Of a stretch of DNA of 64,000 bases, positions 10,229 through 21,385 are shown one piece after another. Below the pieces are notes generated by a model. The model saw nothing but the letters and a program-made list of their open reading frames with translations, was not told where the DNA came from and made no database searches. Every line of letters begins with the position of its first letter. Position 1 is the stretch's first letter. The stretch comes from Sepioteuthis lessoniana (lineage: Eukaryota; Mollusca; Cephalopoda; Myopsida; Loliginidae): contig OY757939.1 in NCBI GenBank assembly GCA_963585895.1, forward strand, positions 35,769,938 to 35,833,937. Reading direction: 5' to 3'. The position numbers were made by a program, and so were the translations under genes.

Positions 10229-11077
10229 AGTATGGCTTTGAATAGAGTTCTTATCTTAAATAGATAATGAGTTCTGAAAATGCTTTTTTTTTCTCGTCAG
10301 AGAACACCGTAATGAGAAAGAGGAGTATGGAGAGCTAATCAGTCGTTGTTTGTTCGTTATTTTTTATTTTATTTTAGCCAAGTTTGGTTGAAGTATGGTC
10401 ATTAAATTTAAATATTAAAAGATTATAGAAATCTTTCTGTTTACAAAGAGCCGGAGGGTATGTAGTGATATAGATCGCTTCTTACACAGATAATTAAAGA
10501 TTGGTGCTAGCAGTGTCAAGGAGAGAAAACATACTGGTGTTATTAACGCTGGCACATTGGGGATTGGCAAATTAGAGTTGAATTATGGCTGAAGGAGCGT
10601 TTGGGTTGTATTAGGATTAAACAATGTGATCTGATGCTTTATTCTGTTCTCAAATATTTGTGTAGTGCGTCCAATAAAACAAACGTCACATTTGAATTGA
10701 AATTTGTAAATTAAGAAGTTTTTATGATGAAGAGACACTGTCTTTGAGATTAGACGGAAAATCACATTAGATTTAACAACGGTTGACAAATCTTTTAATT
10801 TGTTCTATCAAACGGGTGGAAACATACCTATCCAAGGTAATTCAAAATAGACGGGGCACTTTTCAAGACCAAATTTGGTGTTTGCTGAGTACTATATACA
10901 TTCGCTTCTGATAATATAAGAAATCTTGTCTTCAAGATATGTATTTTTTTATCCTCTACTGTCTAGCTCTCCATACTCGTATTTTTTGCTTGAATCTCTG
11001 ACGAGACGTGATCAAAAAAAGGTCCTTTCAGTACTTAGAATCTTTTAAAAATGTACGCTCTATTTAAAGCCATACTA
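10229..11077 (-). mobile_element. Penelope-like element relic with inverted terminal repeats
   Basis: Two arms of about 113 bp in opposite orientation (10229-10341 and 10963-11077) share AGTATGGCTTT, TCTCGTCAGAGA and GAGTATGGAGAGCTA. They enclose a minus-strand RT/endonuclease remnant. Penelope-like elements are known to carry terminal repeats in either orientation. The right arm holds CTGACGA (10998-11004) followed by a GAC...GTC stem, as in a hammerhead core, but the GAAA block is lost (CTTT instead). Confidence 0.65.
10480..10870 (-). pseudogene. Penelope-like RT C-terminus and GIY-YIG-type endonuclease relic
   Basis: Minus strand reads CPVYFELPWIG, matching the conserved LPWIG motif at the end of Penelope reverse transcriptases. 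After a stop it reads SNVIFRLISKTV, then LIYKFQFKCDVCFIGRTTQ and FENRIKHQI. The last part fits the GIY-YIG endonuclease of these elements, with the second motif reading CFIGRTT. Only about 130 codons survive, with stops. The family call rests on recalled motifs. Confidence 0.72.
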
Positions 11078-11099
11078 ACATTTTGTTCGTACCACAATA

Positions 11100-11765
11100 T
11101 ATATACATATATATATATAAAGAATTTACGAACACAAACGATCAATCAAAACAAATAATGATCGAAACGCCCTTTCCGCCCACATGTTGCAGCTTAAATA
11201 CACATTCAATTTTTCCCAAGCTAACCTAATCGAACCCATATACTGCAAAAAATCCTGAAACAAACCGTATAAAACAACGTCCAGTTTTTTTACAAAATAT
11301 CACCATAACTGGCGAACAACATACTAAATGAAAACAAAATCAAAATAGAGAACGGACTAGAAAAAAGTTCACTCTTTGCCACCATACTTTTGCCTTTCCT
11401 TATCACTTTGTCTCTTAGCCCTTCCTCTCCCCAATTACAACCTAGACTCCAAAATATAGACAAATTTCTGCGACATCACATTATAGTCAATATCTTTCTA
11501 TGAAACAATATATGCAGAAACCTCTTTCACCCAAACCCTTCCTTACTTTTTTATTATTAGCTCCCTAAAATTTATCTCCACTTTCAAAACAAAACGTCTT
11601 AAATGAAACCTGATACATCACATCTAAATTTGAGTTAAGTGTTTGATTTATCCAACTTTCTACATATTTCTAGCATACTGTCAGATTCACTGCGAATGTA
11701 TCTTTTCAATGTATATATACGGTTCTGTTTTTTTTAATTGAGTTTTTACTGGTTCTTACTCTCTG
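11100..11765. other. unassigned stretch
   Basis: AT-rich DNA next to the Penelope relic. I could not read any further Penelope motif in it. No other element is evident. Confidence 0.35.
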
Positions 11766-11769
11766 AATT

Positions 11770-12115
11770 TAACCCCAGTCGGTTGGGTAGTAGAATACGC
11801 TCACTGCATCTCTTAAGGGTAAGACGCCTCTAATGAGTTTCCTTGTATATGATGCCAAACTATCTGATAGTGGGGTTACAGTTCTGGAGCTTTGAGAAAT
11901 ATGGAGTATCTCCTCATTGCCTTTACTCCCAGGTCCTCTTCGTTCCGAAATAGTTATACCTTTTTGTGCCCTATCCAGGAGTCAAATAGAACTGCGTAAC
12001 CATTTAACCATGTGCTAACAAATGATTGATGTTAAACTGAATGGTTAGTATTATATAGCAATACTTGAAACTATGTGTGAGCAAACAAATGAGTAATCTA
12101 GGGACAAACAGGGTT
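11770..12115 (+). repeat. Repeat-E copy
   Basis: Head CAGTCGGTTGGGTAGTAGAA, then ACTATCTGATAGTGGGG and one or two internal units (ATAGCAATACTTGAAACTAT). The tail is lost. Confidence 0.65.
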
Positions 12116-12325
12116 AATTAAAAGATGTGGAATCAACAATTTCCATATATTAGTGTGTATCAAATGTTTATTCTTTTGCACTCTTGGAGAAAAAACTGGA
12201 GTGGAACTATACGCCTTTGAACAACTCCTAGAAGAAACCTACAAACAGTAGCTATACAGCCACTTAGCTCTCATCTCACGAACTATTGAAAAAAGACAAA
12301 AACACGTGAAGCAAGAATGAATTTA

Positions 12326-13619
12326 TGAGGTACCTTCAATAGGTTTCCAGACTTTTTTGTACAAACTCTTAAGAATTCAGTAAGTTATTACTATTCATCT
12401 TATGAGATGACTGACCAGCTTTTATAATTTCAGCTTCAAATTAACCGCTGCTGCAGGAATTCGATTACACCCAACTAAAGCCTGATTTTCACAGTTGGTG
12501 AATTAAAAAAAATGCAATCTGGACGTGAGGACACTTTAGAATAACGATATGCAATAAAATTCTGTTTTAAACTAGGAAAAAATGCCACTGAGACGTATGG
12601 AATGCTTAAGACTGCTTTTGGAGCATCTTGCATGAATCGAGCATCAGTTTTTGAGTGGCAAAAGAGATTCAAGGAAGGCAGGGAGTTTGTGAGGGATGAT
12701 GAAAGGTGTAGGAGGAGTAAGGAAGTCAATACACCAGAGTTGATTGGCCAATTAATGAATTTCATGGATAAGGATCGTTGTGTGTATATAGAGACAATAA
12801 GTACTCAGTTTGATGTCAGTGTGGCAACTGTACACACAATTATTCGCGAGGAACTGAAGATGTGGAAGATTTGCCCGAGGTTTGTCCCCAGGGTGCTCAG
12901 AGAAGATCAGAAAGAAAGACGTTGTCATGACAGCAGGGAGATGGTCGAACTGATCAATTCAAATCCCGCAGTTCTTGATGTTCTGGTGACCTGCGATGAA
13001 AGCTGGATCTATTGCTATGACCCAGAGACCAAGAGACAGAGTTCCCAGTGGAAGCCTGCTGGCTCTCCCAGACCCAAGAATGACAGACAGAGCAAATCCA
13101 CCTACAAACTTTTGATGATCTCTCTTTTTTGACAGCACTAGCATGATCTACATGCACTGGGTTCCCACTGGACAGACAGTCAACAAGGAATACTATGTTG
13201 AGGTTTTAAGTGAGTTAAGGAAGAGGCCAGCACTCTTCAAATCGGCTCAGTGGCATTCTCACCCGGACAACTCCATCCTTGTCACAGAGTATTTGACGAA
13301 GATGGGCATCAAAGCAGTTCCTCACCCTCCCTATTGTCCAGGTCTTGCTCCCTGTAACTTTTGGATATTCCCTAAGCTCAAGGAAAAACGTAGAGGCTGT
13401 CGTTATGAGAGAATTGAAGAGATGAAAGAGGCTCTGACGAAGGTCTTTGACACGCTCACACAAGAGGACTTCCCTGGGGCCTTCCAGAAGTTGTTGGAAC
13501 GGTACAACAAGTGTATTGCAGCCGGAGGAGATTACTGTGAGGGAGACTAGAGTTTCATGTGTTTACTATCAATAAAAGTGCCTTTAAGAAAAGTCTGGAA
13601 ACTTGTTTAATGAGCCTTA
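12326..13619 (+). mobile_element. mariner element, 1.29 kb, TA-flanked
   Basis: Flanking TA dinucleotides at 12324-12325 and 13620-13621. The inverted ends share AGTTTCCAGACTTTT-like sequence (GGTTTCCAGACTTTTTTG on the left, AAGTCTGGAAACTTGTTTAA on the right). Its length is typical of an autonomous mariner. Deleted relatives occur at 39713-40589 and 56865-57750. Confidence 0.9.
12512..13550 (+). pseudogene. mariner transposase, inactivated
   Basis: Nearly complete mariner transposase, about 345 codons. The start is ATG at 12512 (MQSGREDTLE). An in-frame TAA follows ten codons later, and the frame resumes with RYAIKFCFKLGKNATETYG. The helix-turn-helix region includes SVFEWQKRFKEGREFV and VSVATVHTIIREEL. 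The first catalytic Asp is in VTCDESWIYCY. A one-base insertion in a T-run near 13128 shifts the frame, which continues in a second frame from GMIYMHW-like MIYMHWVPTG to the TAG at about 13550. The second Asp region is damaged: HPDNSILV lacks the APVH stretch. In the last motif LAPCNFW, Asn replaces the third catalytic Asp. It is therefore dead in at least four ways. Confidence 0.92.
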
Positions 13620-13822
13620 TATAAACTATATTCTCCACTGAACTCCAACACATTGACAAATTAGCGTTGGCTGACCAGTTAAAAATTAAATTCATCACTT
13701 CTGTACTGACACTGGGTGCAGTCTAGAGGACCCCAAAGTCAGTAAGAGGAGTCCGTGCTGTTGGTACAACTAGATGATGAAACTTCAAAAGATTATGATT
13801 TCACTATGATATTAGTATTATA

Positions 13823-14403
13823 GGGTGCCTCAATATACATGGGACCCATGTGACTGTTAATAACTCTACTACTACTATCAATAATGTTGTGCTTTTTGTG
13901 TCAGATTTTAAAATAGGATACAATAACAACTATTAATCCTTGATCACAATTCCTTCGACAAGAGAGAAAAAAATATCTTACGTCACTACTTATTTGGAGA
14001 CAAAATCATTCAAAACTGTGCAAGCAAAATTTCGCTGGAAATTTAACTTTAACAACTATCCTCAGAAGTACGCAAATTTCAAGCCACATTGTCTGTAAAA
14101 AAAACCCCTCATATAGAAGGCAGAAAATCCCAGACATGTCAAGAAAGTTGACTGCAAGATGTCCGGATAATGTTGATGCAGTGAGAGATTCAATCGGAAG
14201 GAGTCCGAAAAAGTTCCTCTGAAGATATTCCCAAGAACTTGGTCTTTCACGTGCATCGTCGCAAAGAATCCCAAAGAAAGATCTTCAGCTGGGCCCATAC
14301 AGAATCCAGATCAAACATAAACTCACGTCAGCTGACATGGAGTTTCTTGTCTCAGTAATAAATCATTATCATATCAATGGGTTGCATCTATTTTGTGACA
14401 CCC
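13823..14403 (+). mobile_element. IS630/Tc1-type TIR element relic
   Basis: Ends match as inverted repeats: AGGGTGCCTCAATATACATG at the left, and CTATTTTGTGACACCCAGT at the right. In between, a broken frame reads TKSFKTVQAKFRWKFNFNN, later RSPKKFL (shifted), QELGLSRAS and PYRIQIKHKLTSADME. This is the N-terminal DNA-binding half of a transposase with two helix-turn-helix motifs. The catalytic half is absent, so this is an internal or 3' deletion derivative. Confidence 0.7.
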
Positions 14404-15485
14404 AGTATTTCAATGAAATCAAACGGATCGAAATAAAAAAAGGATCGAGACTAAAGCCTTTTATTTTACTGAGTTGAGTCAAAGGTTTTGCAAAATTTTG
14501 GTGACGTGTGGGAGAATTCAGATACTTTTGCTGATATCACGAAGGGGATGACCCACATTGGACAGTGAAATGCTGAGCTCGCCTGATACTCTCCGAGTTC
14601 TATTCACCGGTTTTGAGCACGGCCTCGGAATCCACGGCTGCTCGATCATCGAGGTTCTTATAATCCGAACGAAAATTCTTCGACCAACTTTCGTACAAAA
14701 AATGTTTTTGGTTACTTCCGTGGTGTTATGGTTCAGTTCGAACTTGTGAAACGTTTGTTCATGAATTAGTCTACTGTTATATCATTAAGGAATGTTTTTT
14801 TTATACAAATCATTTTTCATTAATCATTCAGTTTTTCATTAATCATTCATTTTTCATTAATCATTCAGTTTTGTAGGGCTTTGAACTATTTGGGTTAAGA
14901 ATCCAGGTGCATCGTCATTGGGTGCAGTTTTACGCTCGCGCGTAGAGGATATGACAATCACCATTTGTCATAATAAACCCCCAGACAGTAAAATGGGACT
15001 GGAGTGTGAATGACGCCATACCCGGAAAAGATGGTCCTGAGAATTTGAGGATTTTAAAAAGAGAGTTGGATTTTGACCGTTGAAAGATGTAGTTGGGTTT
15101 TTCGGGTCACTACCGACAGAGATCTTAAACATCACAAGATGCACCGCGCGTTGGGGTGGGGTCAGCATAGTATGGTTTGCATAGACTTTTAAGAATTATG
15201 TCCCTCTCCTCGTGTCGCCATGGACCGAAATCAGGAATTAAATAAACCGTTCGTATCTGAAACGACAATGTTGGCCTGTATTTGTGTTTTGCATATGATT
15301 AAGGCTATACAAACTTACGTCATCTGTTCACCTGTGCGGCTTTCAAATCACACTTGTAGTGAAACAATGCACAATGTGTCAGCGCACCAACTACCACTAT
15401 ACTGACAACCACAGCGGGGATCCACCGTGGCTTGAACTGCATTAGTCACGTAATATACATGCCGCAAAGTAACACGTTCCAAAAC
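14404..15485. other. unassigned stretch
   Basis: Mostly unique-looking DNA. It has three tandem copies of a TTTTTCATTAATCATTCA unit at about 14810-14870. No protein family, TIR or SINE box is apparent. Confidence 0.4.
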
Positions 15486-15715
15486 AGGTAGGGGAAGTCG
15501 CTGTAGTGCGATGGTGAACGTACTGCTTACATCGTAGTAAGCGAGTTCATACCCCGGTCACGCTATTACGTTCATTTTTCTAAAACCCTTGGAAGAGGCA
15601 TGAACCTCCTCATCCCTCCAGCTATAGGTTAAATGATACTTCTACTGTTCTTTTTCAAGGATGACTTTAGTATTAAAAGACTCACGAAGGTTGATATGTA
15701 CAAAGAAATAAAAAA
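15486..15715 (+). repeat. SINE-D copy
   Basis: tRNA-like head (box A region TAGTGCGATGGTGAACG, box B region AGCGAGTTCATACCCC), then the shared core AACCCTTGGAAGAGGCATGA, CTATAGGTTAAATGATAC, and the tail CTTTAGTATTAAAAGAC with AAGGTTGATATG. It shows head, core and tail in one copy. Confidence 0.75.
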
Positions 15716-15889
15716 AAGCTACCAAAATATTACAAAACTTTTGACTCACTCTCGTATAAATTTAAAAGTTGATATTTAAATAAAGATATCAGAGCAGGTT
15801 ATATAATAACATGTTGAGGTCTAGGCGTCTAGACAACTCAGACCTAATTTGGAAAAAATGAAGCTTGTTTCGTTATTTTTTTAGGTAAA

Positions 15890-16335
15890 TTTGTTGGTTG
15901 GTTTGTTTCACGGTATATCGAACCGTATTGGGTTATTTAATGCCGAAATTAATCTTTTTGTTTCTCAAACAATCATTTTCTCGAGTAACCAATCATTATC
16001 ATTTATGAACAATTATAACGTCAAGTAAGTATCTTTAAAATAAATAATTTGTTCACAGTTTTATGGTTTCAAGTATTCTTATCTAATATCAATAATTAGT
16101 TGGTTTCAAGTATTTATTCCTATTCGATAAAGGTCATTTGTTTGCACAGATTAATATGGTTTTAAGTAACTATTACTAATCCTTGGTAAACAATTATAGA
16201 TTCAAATAACTATTCTTAATGCAAATAATTCATGTTTATGAGACATCAAGTATTCTTATTAAATACAAATAATTTACACTCAACGGTTTCAGTATACCTG
16301 TGCAAACTTTTAGCATTAGAAATAATTACTTGAAG
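15890..16335 (-). repeat. Repeat-E copy, internal units
   Basis: Reverse tail (GGTTTGTTTCACGGTATATC, GGGTTATTTAATGCCG), then four or more units of the TCAAGTATTCTTATCTAATA type. The head is missing, and a LINE-B insertion starts about 60 bp later. Confidence 0.7.
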
Positions 16336-16397
16336 CAATAAATATTTACAAAAAATATTATTGTTATTCGGAGAAGTCAAAAAATAATATTGTAATA

Positions 16398-17503
16398 ATA
16401 AATAGAGTCGAGAAATAATATTGTTGCTTCTATGTTTTTTGCGCGTACCCCTAGAATTCGACGGATTGTCAAAATTTGTGATGTCATGGATCCCATTTCT
16501 CCGAAAGCCATTTTGGTTCTCCCTAAGTATCTTCTCAATTTTGGGTTATATGCGGTTGGGTTAGAGAGCATTGTAGATCTTGGCCGCTATGGATGTAAGG
16601 GTTAAACGTCGGTAGTTCTTGGTTATTCTGAGGTCTCCCTTCTTAGGGAAGGGGAGGATGCATCTCTTTGTCCATCTGTCTATTGCGTTTTGGTTATATA
16701 CGGCATTACAGTGTCGGAGCAGTATGTCGTCGAATACCCAGGTCTTCCATACTTCTATCATCAAGCCCTGCTGCTTTTCTATTTTCAATTTTTCATAGTA
16801 CTGAATTGAGTTCTTGCGTAAACTATCCTAGTTTGATGTCTAATTGTTTACTAATAATTTTCGTGATTGGTTCATGTGTAACTTTCGGAGGTTTTCCGAG
16901 TAAATTCTCGAAATGTTGTTTCCATAGGTGTATTCGTTCTTCTTGGTTAGTAGCTTTTAGTTTAGCTTTCGCAGGGCTCTTCTTTCTGCTCACTTCGTTT
17001 ACCGTTTGTCATGCTATCCTAGATTCTTCAATCGAGTCTCTAATCTTATTGATCTTATTTTGTATGTATTCTGTTTGTTCTTTTAGGTATATGTTAGCTA
17101 ATTCATTTTGTGCCATCTTAAGTTTAAGGGTATTGATATTGGTTGGGTTCCTCTTATTGCATTTGGAAGCGGTTTTCACGTATGCACGTTTTTCTCTAAC
17201 CGCTAATGTCTCCCATGAGATTCTAGATTTAGCCTTTTGTTTAGTTGGTTTGCATTCAACTGCTGCTTCTAAGTGAGCATTGACGAAATTCTCATATTCG
17301 TCATTCGGAGTATGTGTTTTTGATATCTCCTGTAGTGCATCATATTTGTTTCTTAGTGTTAATGTATATTCATCTCTAATATCCCTGTTGTAAAGCAGGG
17401 ACCAGTCATAGTGGTTGTTGTTTGGGCTGCATTCCTTTGTAGGCTTAGTCATATCTTCGCTGTGACAATTTGGTGATCGGAGGACGTATCCTCGGGAGAG
17501 GAA
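16398..17503 (-). pseudogene. LINE-B endonuclease end, linker and RT N-terminal half (inverted)
   Basis: Reading on the minus strand: SSPEDTSSDHQIVTAKI (the SDH motif of APE endonucleases), then YDWSLLYNRDIRDEYTLTLR, NAHLEAAVECKPTKQKAK, NELANIYLKEQTEYIQNK, VFDDILLRHCNAVYNQN, PFPKKGDLRITKNYRRLTL, SIAAKIYNAL and QILTIRRILGVRAKN, ending ATILFLD. Frameshifts occur near 17450, 17010 and 16790-16560, so no intact protein is made. The order matches the expected EN-linker-RT layout of a non-LTR retrotransposon. Confidence 0.85.
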
Positions 17504-17504
17504 T

Positions 17505-18500
17505 ATACCTCGCACTTCTCCAAAGCCATTGACTCAATACACAATGGAAAGATGGAGCAAATAGTGCTCACCTTCGGCCTACCCAAAGAAACCGTCGCAG
17601 CCATAATGATGCTATATAGAAACACGAAAGTAAAAGTCCACGCTCCGGATGGAGACACAGACTACTTTGACATTGCAGCAGGCGTGCTGCAAGGAGATAC
17701 ATTAACCCCATACCTGTTTATTATCTGCCTAGACTACGTGCTTAGAACGTCTATTGATAAAATGAAAGATAACGGTTTCAAGCTGGTAAAGGAAAAAAGA
17801 AGATACCCCGCACAAACAATTACGGATGCGGACTACGCCGATGACATAGCACTTCTGGTAAATACGCCCAAGCCGACACCCTGCTACATAGCCTGGAATG
17901 AGCAGCTGCTGGCATAGGCCTCCAAGTCAACGCAGATAAGACGGAATACATGTGCTTTAATCAAAGAGGCGACATCTCCACACTAAATGGTAGTTCTCTG
18001 AAACTCATGGACAAGTTCACCTACTCATCAACCGAGACAGACATTGACACGCGACTAGCAAAGGCATGGACTGCTATGGATCGGCTATCGGTCGTGTGGA
18101 AGTCAGACCTGACCGATAAAATAAAACGCAGCAGTCGTGTCGATACTGATATATGGATGCACTACATAGACGCTGACAAAACGTATGGAGAGAAAGCTTG
18201 ACGGCAATTACACAAGAATGCTGCGGGCAATATTGAACAAGTCCTGGAGGCAGCACTCTACAAAGCAGCAGCTGTACGGCCACTGACCACCCATCACGAA
18301 AACTATCCAAGTTAGACGAGTGAGACATGCCGGACACTGCTGGAGTAGTGGGAACGAACTCATAAGCGTAGTACCCCTGTGGACTCTTTCACATGGACGA
18401 GCAAAGGTAGTACGACCAGCTTGAACCTATATCCAACAGCTCTGTGCTGATACAGGAAGTAGCTTTGAAGACCTGAAGGGTGACGAGAGAGGGTCAGGGA
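17505..18500 (+). pseudogene. LINE-B RT catalytic and C-terminal half
   Basis: Reads FSKAIDSIHNGKMEQIV, then AGVLQGDTLTPYLFIICLDY, ADYADDIALL (the YADD catalytic box) and NADKTEYMCF, with a small deletion near 17870. SDLTDKIKR is followed by a deletion that removes part of the LLYGCTTWTL region. The end carries LDGNYTRMLRAILNKSW and the remains of the RTRHAGHCW segment. Compared with the copy at 54.2 kb it is several percent diverged and broken in at least four places. Confidence 0.85.
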
Positions 18501-18534
18501 AATCTGTGCTGATGGTGATGATGATGATTATATT

Positions 18535-18756
18535 TGCTCCGATATTTTTAGTTGATATGAATGCTTAAAAATTATATAACTATGTATTTTTTTGATATTA
18601 GATTGGAAAACCTGAAATCATATATCAGTCTGAATATTATTAGTATTAGAGAGGAACATATCAAAGCATGAAATTGTGTATGAATTATTAGTATTTGATT
18701 GGAATACTTGAAACAATATAAAAAAAGGAAAGTTGATGATCTTAGTCAATAGCTTT
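18535..18756. repeat. Repeat-E internal-unit debris
   Basis: Three decayed units resembling ATTAGTATTTGATTGGAATA with TTGAAACAATAT. No head or tail. Confidence 0.5.
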
Positions 18757-18968
18757 CAATAGCTACTGCACTAAGCTGTAGGGGAGGCCGCTACTCCTTT
18801 CGCTGGATTGCTTCACTTTACCATTGATACGTACCTTATATTGTTGAGTGTTAAGCAAGGAGGTATCAAGTACCATTTTTAAAGTCTTTGATATGACGCG
18901 ACCTGGAATTGAACCCAGGTCTCCCGGACCATTGGCGAACACTCTACCCACTAGATCAATGAGCCGGT
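18757..18968 (-). repeat. SINE-A copy
   Basis: Reverse SINE-A: box B as GAATTGAACCCAGG, box A region CACTCTACCCACTAGATCAA, head start GAGCCGGTTA. The 3' end TAGCTACTGCACTAAGCTGT is slightly truncated. Confidence 0.85.
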
Positions 18969-19009
18969 TAAACCACGTGTAAATTATTTTTATTGGGTAT
19001 AGTTACTTA

Positions 19010-19460
19010 AATTTGGTTGATTGGTTAGTTGTTTTACGGTGTATCAACCCTTTTTCAGGTCATTTAATGCCGAATTAAATTTGAAACAATTCAGTTTAGT
19101 ATAAGCATAGTTTTTGTTTATGAACAGTTATGTCAAAACAGTTCAGTTTAGCATAAGTACGCAGTTTCAGTGCTAAAAACGGTTGTATTTCTAGTATTTC
19201 TGTTTAGCATAAATATGCTGTTCAGTTCTAATTGAACCATAGATAAGGCCCTATCGGGTGCTACCACTCCGAACCAGAGTGAATCTGGGAGTGATGTCAA
19301 TGAAAGAGAACTCCACATTTCCCAAAGCTCCAGTATTACTGGAACCTTGTTTTGTGTGTCCTATCCAGGACACTCATTGCGGGGAGACGAAGTCTTACTC
19401 CTCTGCAGAGAAGCAGTTGGTGTATTGTACACCCCCAGCCGATTGGCCAATAGTTACTTA
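19010..19460 (-). repeat. Repeat-E copy
   Basis: Reverse tail (TTTTACGGTGTATCAACC, GTCATTTAATGCCGAATT), then units with CAGTTTAGTATAAGCA, the CCATAGATAAGGCCCTATC segment, and the head CTCCTCTGCAGAGAAGCAG with CCCCCAGCCGATTGG. Confidence 0.85.
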
Positions 19461-19771
19461 AAGTGATAACTATTTACCAAGGATTATCATCAATTTCTAT
19501 AAGCTATATAACTACTTGAAAAGAAAGAAAAAAAGACTGACTTCGGCTTTATAACCCAACGAGTGTCATACCAAACAACCAACCAACCAACCAACCATCA
19601 AGAAGTAAAATACTGATATAGAGATAGCAAACAATGTATTCATAACGTCTTTCGTTTAAGTATTAGCATTGCTTATAAAAAGATTGTAAGGTAATCTCTT
19701 GGAGGAGATATCTTGATCTCCAAGAAAAGGCTTCGTTTTGTCATACGGCTTTTATTGATACCCAGGCAAGC

Positions 19772-19780
<9 letters not shown>
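19461..19780. other. no gene seen
   Basis: Contains an (AACC)n run near 19575-19597 (a probable orphan Repeat-E-type tail) and otherwise nothing I recognise. Confidence 0.4.
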
Positions 19781-19809
<29 letters not shown>

Positions 19810-19827
19810 GAGATAGAGAGAGAGAGA
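19781..19827. repeat. (GA)n microsatellite
   Basis: GAGAGA tract on the plus strand with few interruptions. Confidence 0.95.
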
Positions 19828-19829
19828 GT

Positions 19830-20435
19830 CATATAACCGTGTCAAAATCTAGCTATACTCGGCTACCAGTCGTACAACCTGGTTTTATCTTCTTTTTTTT
19901 ATATATTTAGACGTTTAACAGATGTCCAGGTATCTTGAATGAACTTGAAACTGTATTTGATGCTTCTGTGAATTTGGTTTATTAGCTATTGAGAGACACA
20001 AAAGAGGTATGTATTTGCTTTAAGAATCTAGTTATAGTATCGGCACATTAAACAGTTTCATTTCTTTCCCCAAAAAATGACTTGTAAATTCACTGACGGT
20101 TTAGCATATCTATAATGATTTGACGGCATTCCTCACGTTTATCATGAGTCATTTAACGTGTGTGGGTGAGTAAGAATTTTTCTGTTTAAACAATCATACA
20201 AGCGCTGGTGCATAAGAAGGCTCCAACCTGTAAGGCTAATTCGAGAAGCCCTTTTTGAGAAACCTGGAAGCAGCTTGATGATAAATATTGTTTTTCGTTT
20301 GTTAAGTTCGTGCCTCGAAGAACTGAAGCTGCCATAAAAATCAGGGGAGAGGCAACAAAATACTGGTGTGTTTTTTTTATTTGTTGGTGATTCCGTAATG
20401 TTTTCTACAAAATTTAGTGGTTACAGAATTTTTTC
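19830..20435. other. unassigned stretch
   Basis: No motif, repeat family or plausible exon is visible. Confidence 0.4.
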
Positions 20436-20439
20436 CTCT

Positions 20440-20688
20440 ATCTTATGGTTAGAGTGTTCGCCAATGGTCCAGGAGACCTGGGTTCAATCCCAGGTCGCAT
20501 CATACCAAAGACTCAAAAAATGGTACTTGATGCCGCCTTGCTTAACACTCAGCAATATAAGGTAGGGATCAAGAGTAAAGTGGAGCAATCCAGGGAAAGG
20601 AGTAGAGCCATCCCCTACACCTCGGTATAGTAGCTATCGAAAAGGGAGCCTTCAAGTCACCCTCGACTAAGGTCGCCAACAACTTATA
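20440..20688 (+). repeat. SINE-A copy
   Basis: Starts at TTATGGTTAGAGTGTTCGCC, with box B GGGTTCAATCCC, body CATACCAAAGACTC, ACACCTCGGTATAGTAGC and 3' end TCACCCTCGACTAAGGTC. It is directly followed by SINE-C. Confidence 0.88.
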
Positions 20689-20689
20689 A

Positions 20690-20812
20690 TTTACAAAGCG
20701 TTTTGCTTAGATGTGGCACAAGGCCGTAAGAATGGGGCACCCAGTGACCCACGAACATGCTCGTGCAGGTTTTTCTTGTCGAGCTTGCTAACCATTACAC
20801 CATCTGAGGCGT
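20690..20812 (-). repeat. SINE-C copy
   Basis: Begins TTTACAAAGCGTTTTGCTTA and runs through GATGTGGCACAAGGCCGTAA to the reverse tRNA-like head ending in AACCATTACACCATCTGAGG. The box B region is diverged (ACGAACATGCTCG). Confidence 0.78.
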
Positions 20813-21385
20813 ATTGATCAGTCGGCTGGGGCAATAAAACGCACCAACTGCTTCTCTGCAGGGGGTAAGACCCCACTTTGAGGAGCGTCTCGGATATGAC
20901 ACTAAACAATCTGATGGTGAGGTTCCAGTAATGCCGCAGCTTTGGGGAATGCGAAGTACCCCTTCATTGCTAATGCTCCCAGGGGCAATCTGGCCCGGAG
21001 TGGTAGCCCCAGATAATGTCCTATCTATGTGTCAAATAGAACTAAACTGTGTATTATGCAAAACTGAATTGCTTGAAATAGAATTGTTTTTTGACATTTA
21101 AACTGTGTACCTATGCTTAACTGAATTTTTAAAAACAGGACTGTTTTGACATTTAACTGTTTATATGTATAAAAATGTATTTGGCATTAATAACCTATTA
21201 TGGTTGATATGCCATAAAACAAAACAAAACCAAACTGAACTGATTTGCTTATATAACTGTTTTTGATATTTACACTGTGAACTAATGCCAAACTGAATTG
21301 GTTGAAATAGAACTGCTTAATTGTGTAAAATAGATTTGGCATCAAATAACCTACAATGGTTGATATGCCATAAAACTAAACTAAA
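20813..21385 (+). repeat. Repeat-E copy, full architecture
   Basis: Head AGTCGGCTGGGGCAATAAAA, CTTCTCTGCAGGGGGT, AACAATCTGATGGTGAGG, then TGTGTCAAATAGAACTAAAC and two internal units. The tail GGTTGATATGCCATAAAAC appears twice (21205 and 21359), so the 3' part is tandemly duplicated. Confidence 0.85.

Larger units (their letters stand above)
12180..13790 (+). mobile_element. LINE-B 3' fragment split by a mariner
   Basis: 12180-12325 matches LINE-B from LEKKLEWNYT to the YGHLP/TI region. 13622-13790 continues the same ORF downstream (TGACACTGGGTGCAGTCTAG, then the end GGTACAACTAGATGATGA). The intervening 12326-13619 is a mariner flanked by TA. The two halves read in order and orientation, so the mariner is the younger insertion. 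Confidence 0.75.
16395..18530 (+). mobile_element. LINE-B copy with inverted 5' half
   Basis: The left 1.1 kb (16395-17503) is LINE-B in reverse, running from the end of the APE endonuclease (SDHQIV) to RT motif LFLD. The right 1.0 kb (17505-18530) is LINE-B forward, starting at FSKAIDSIH and running to the C-terminus and a (GAT)n tail. The two halves abut in element coordinates with about 3 bp of overlap (ACT). This is the structure produced by twin priming during LINE integration. Confidence 0.85.
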
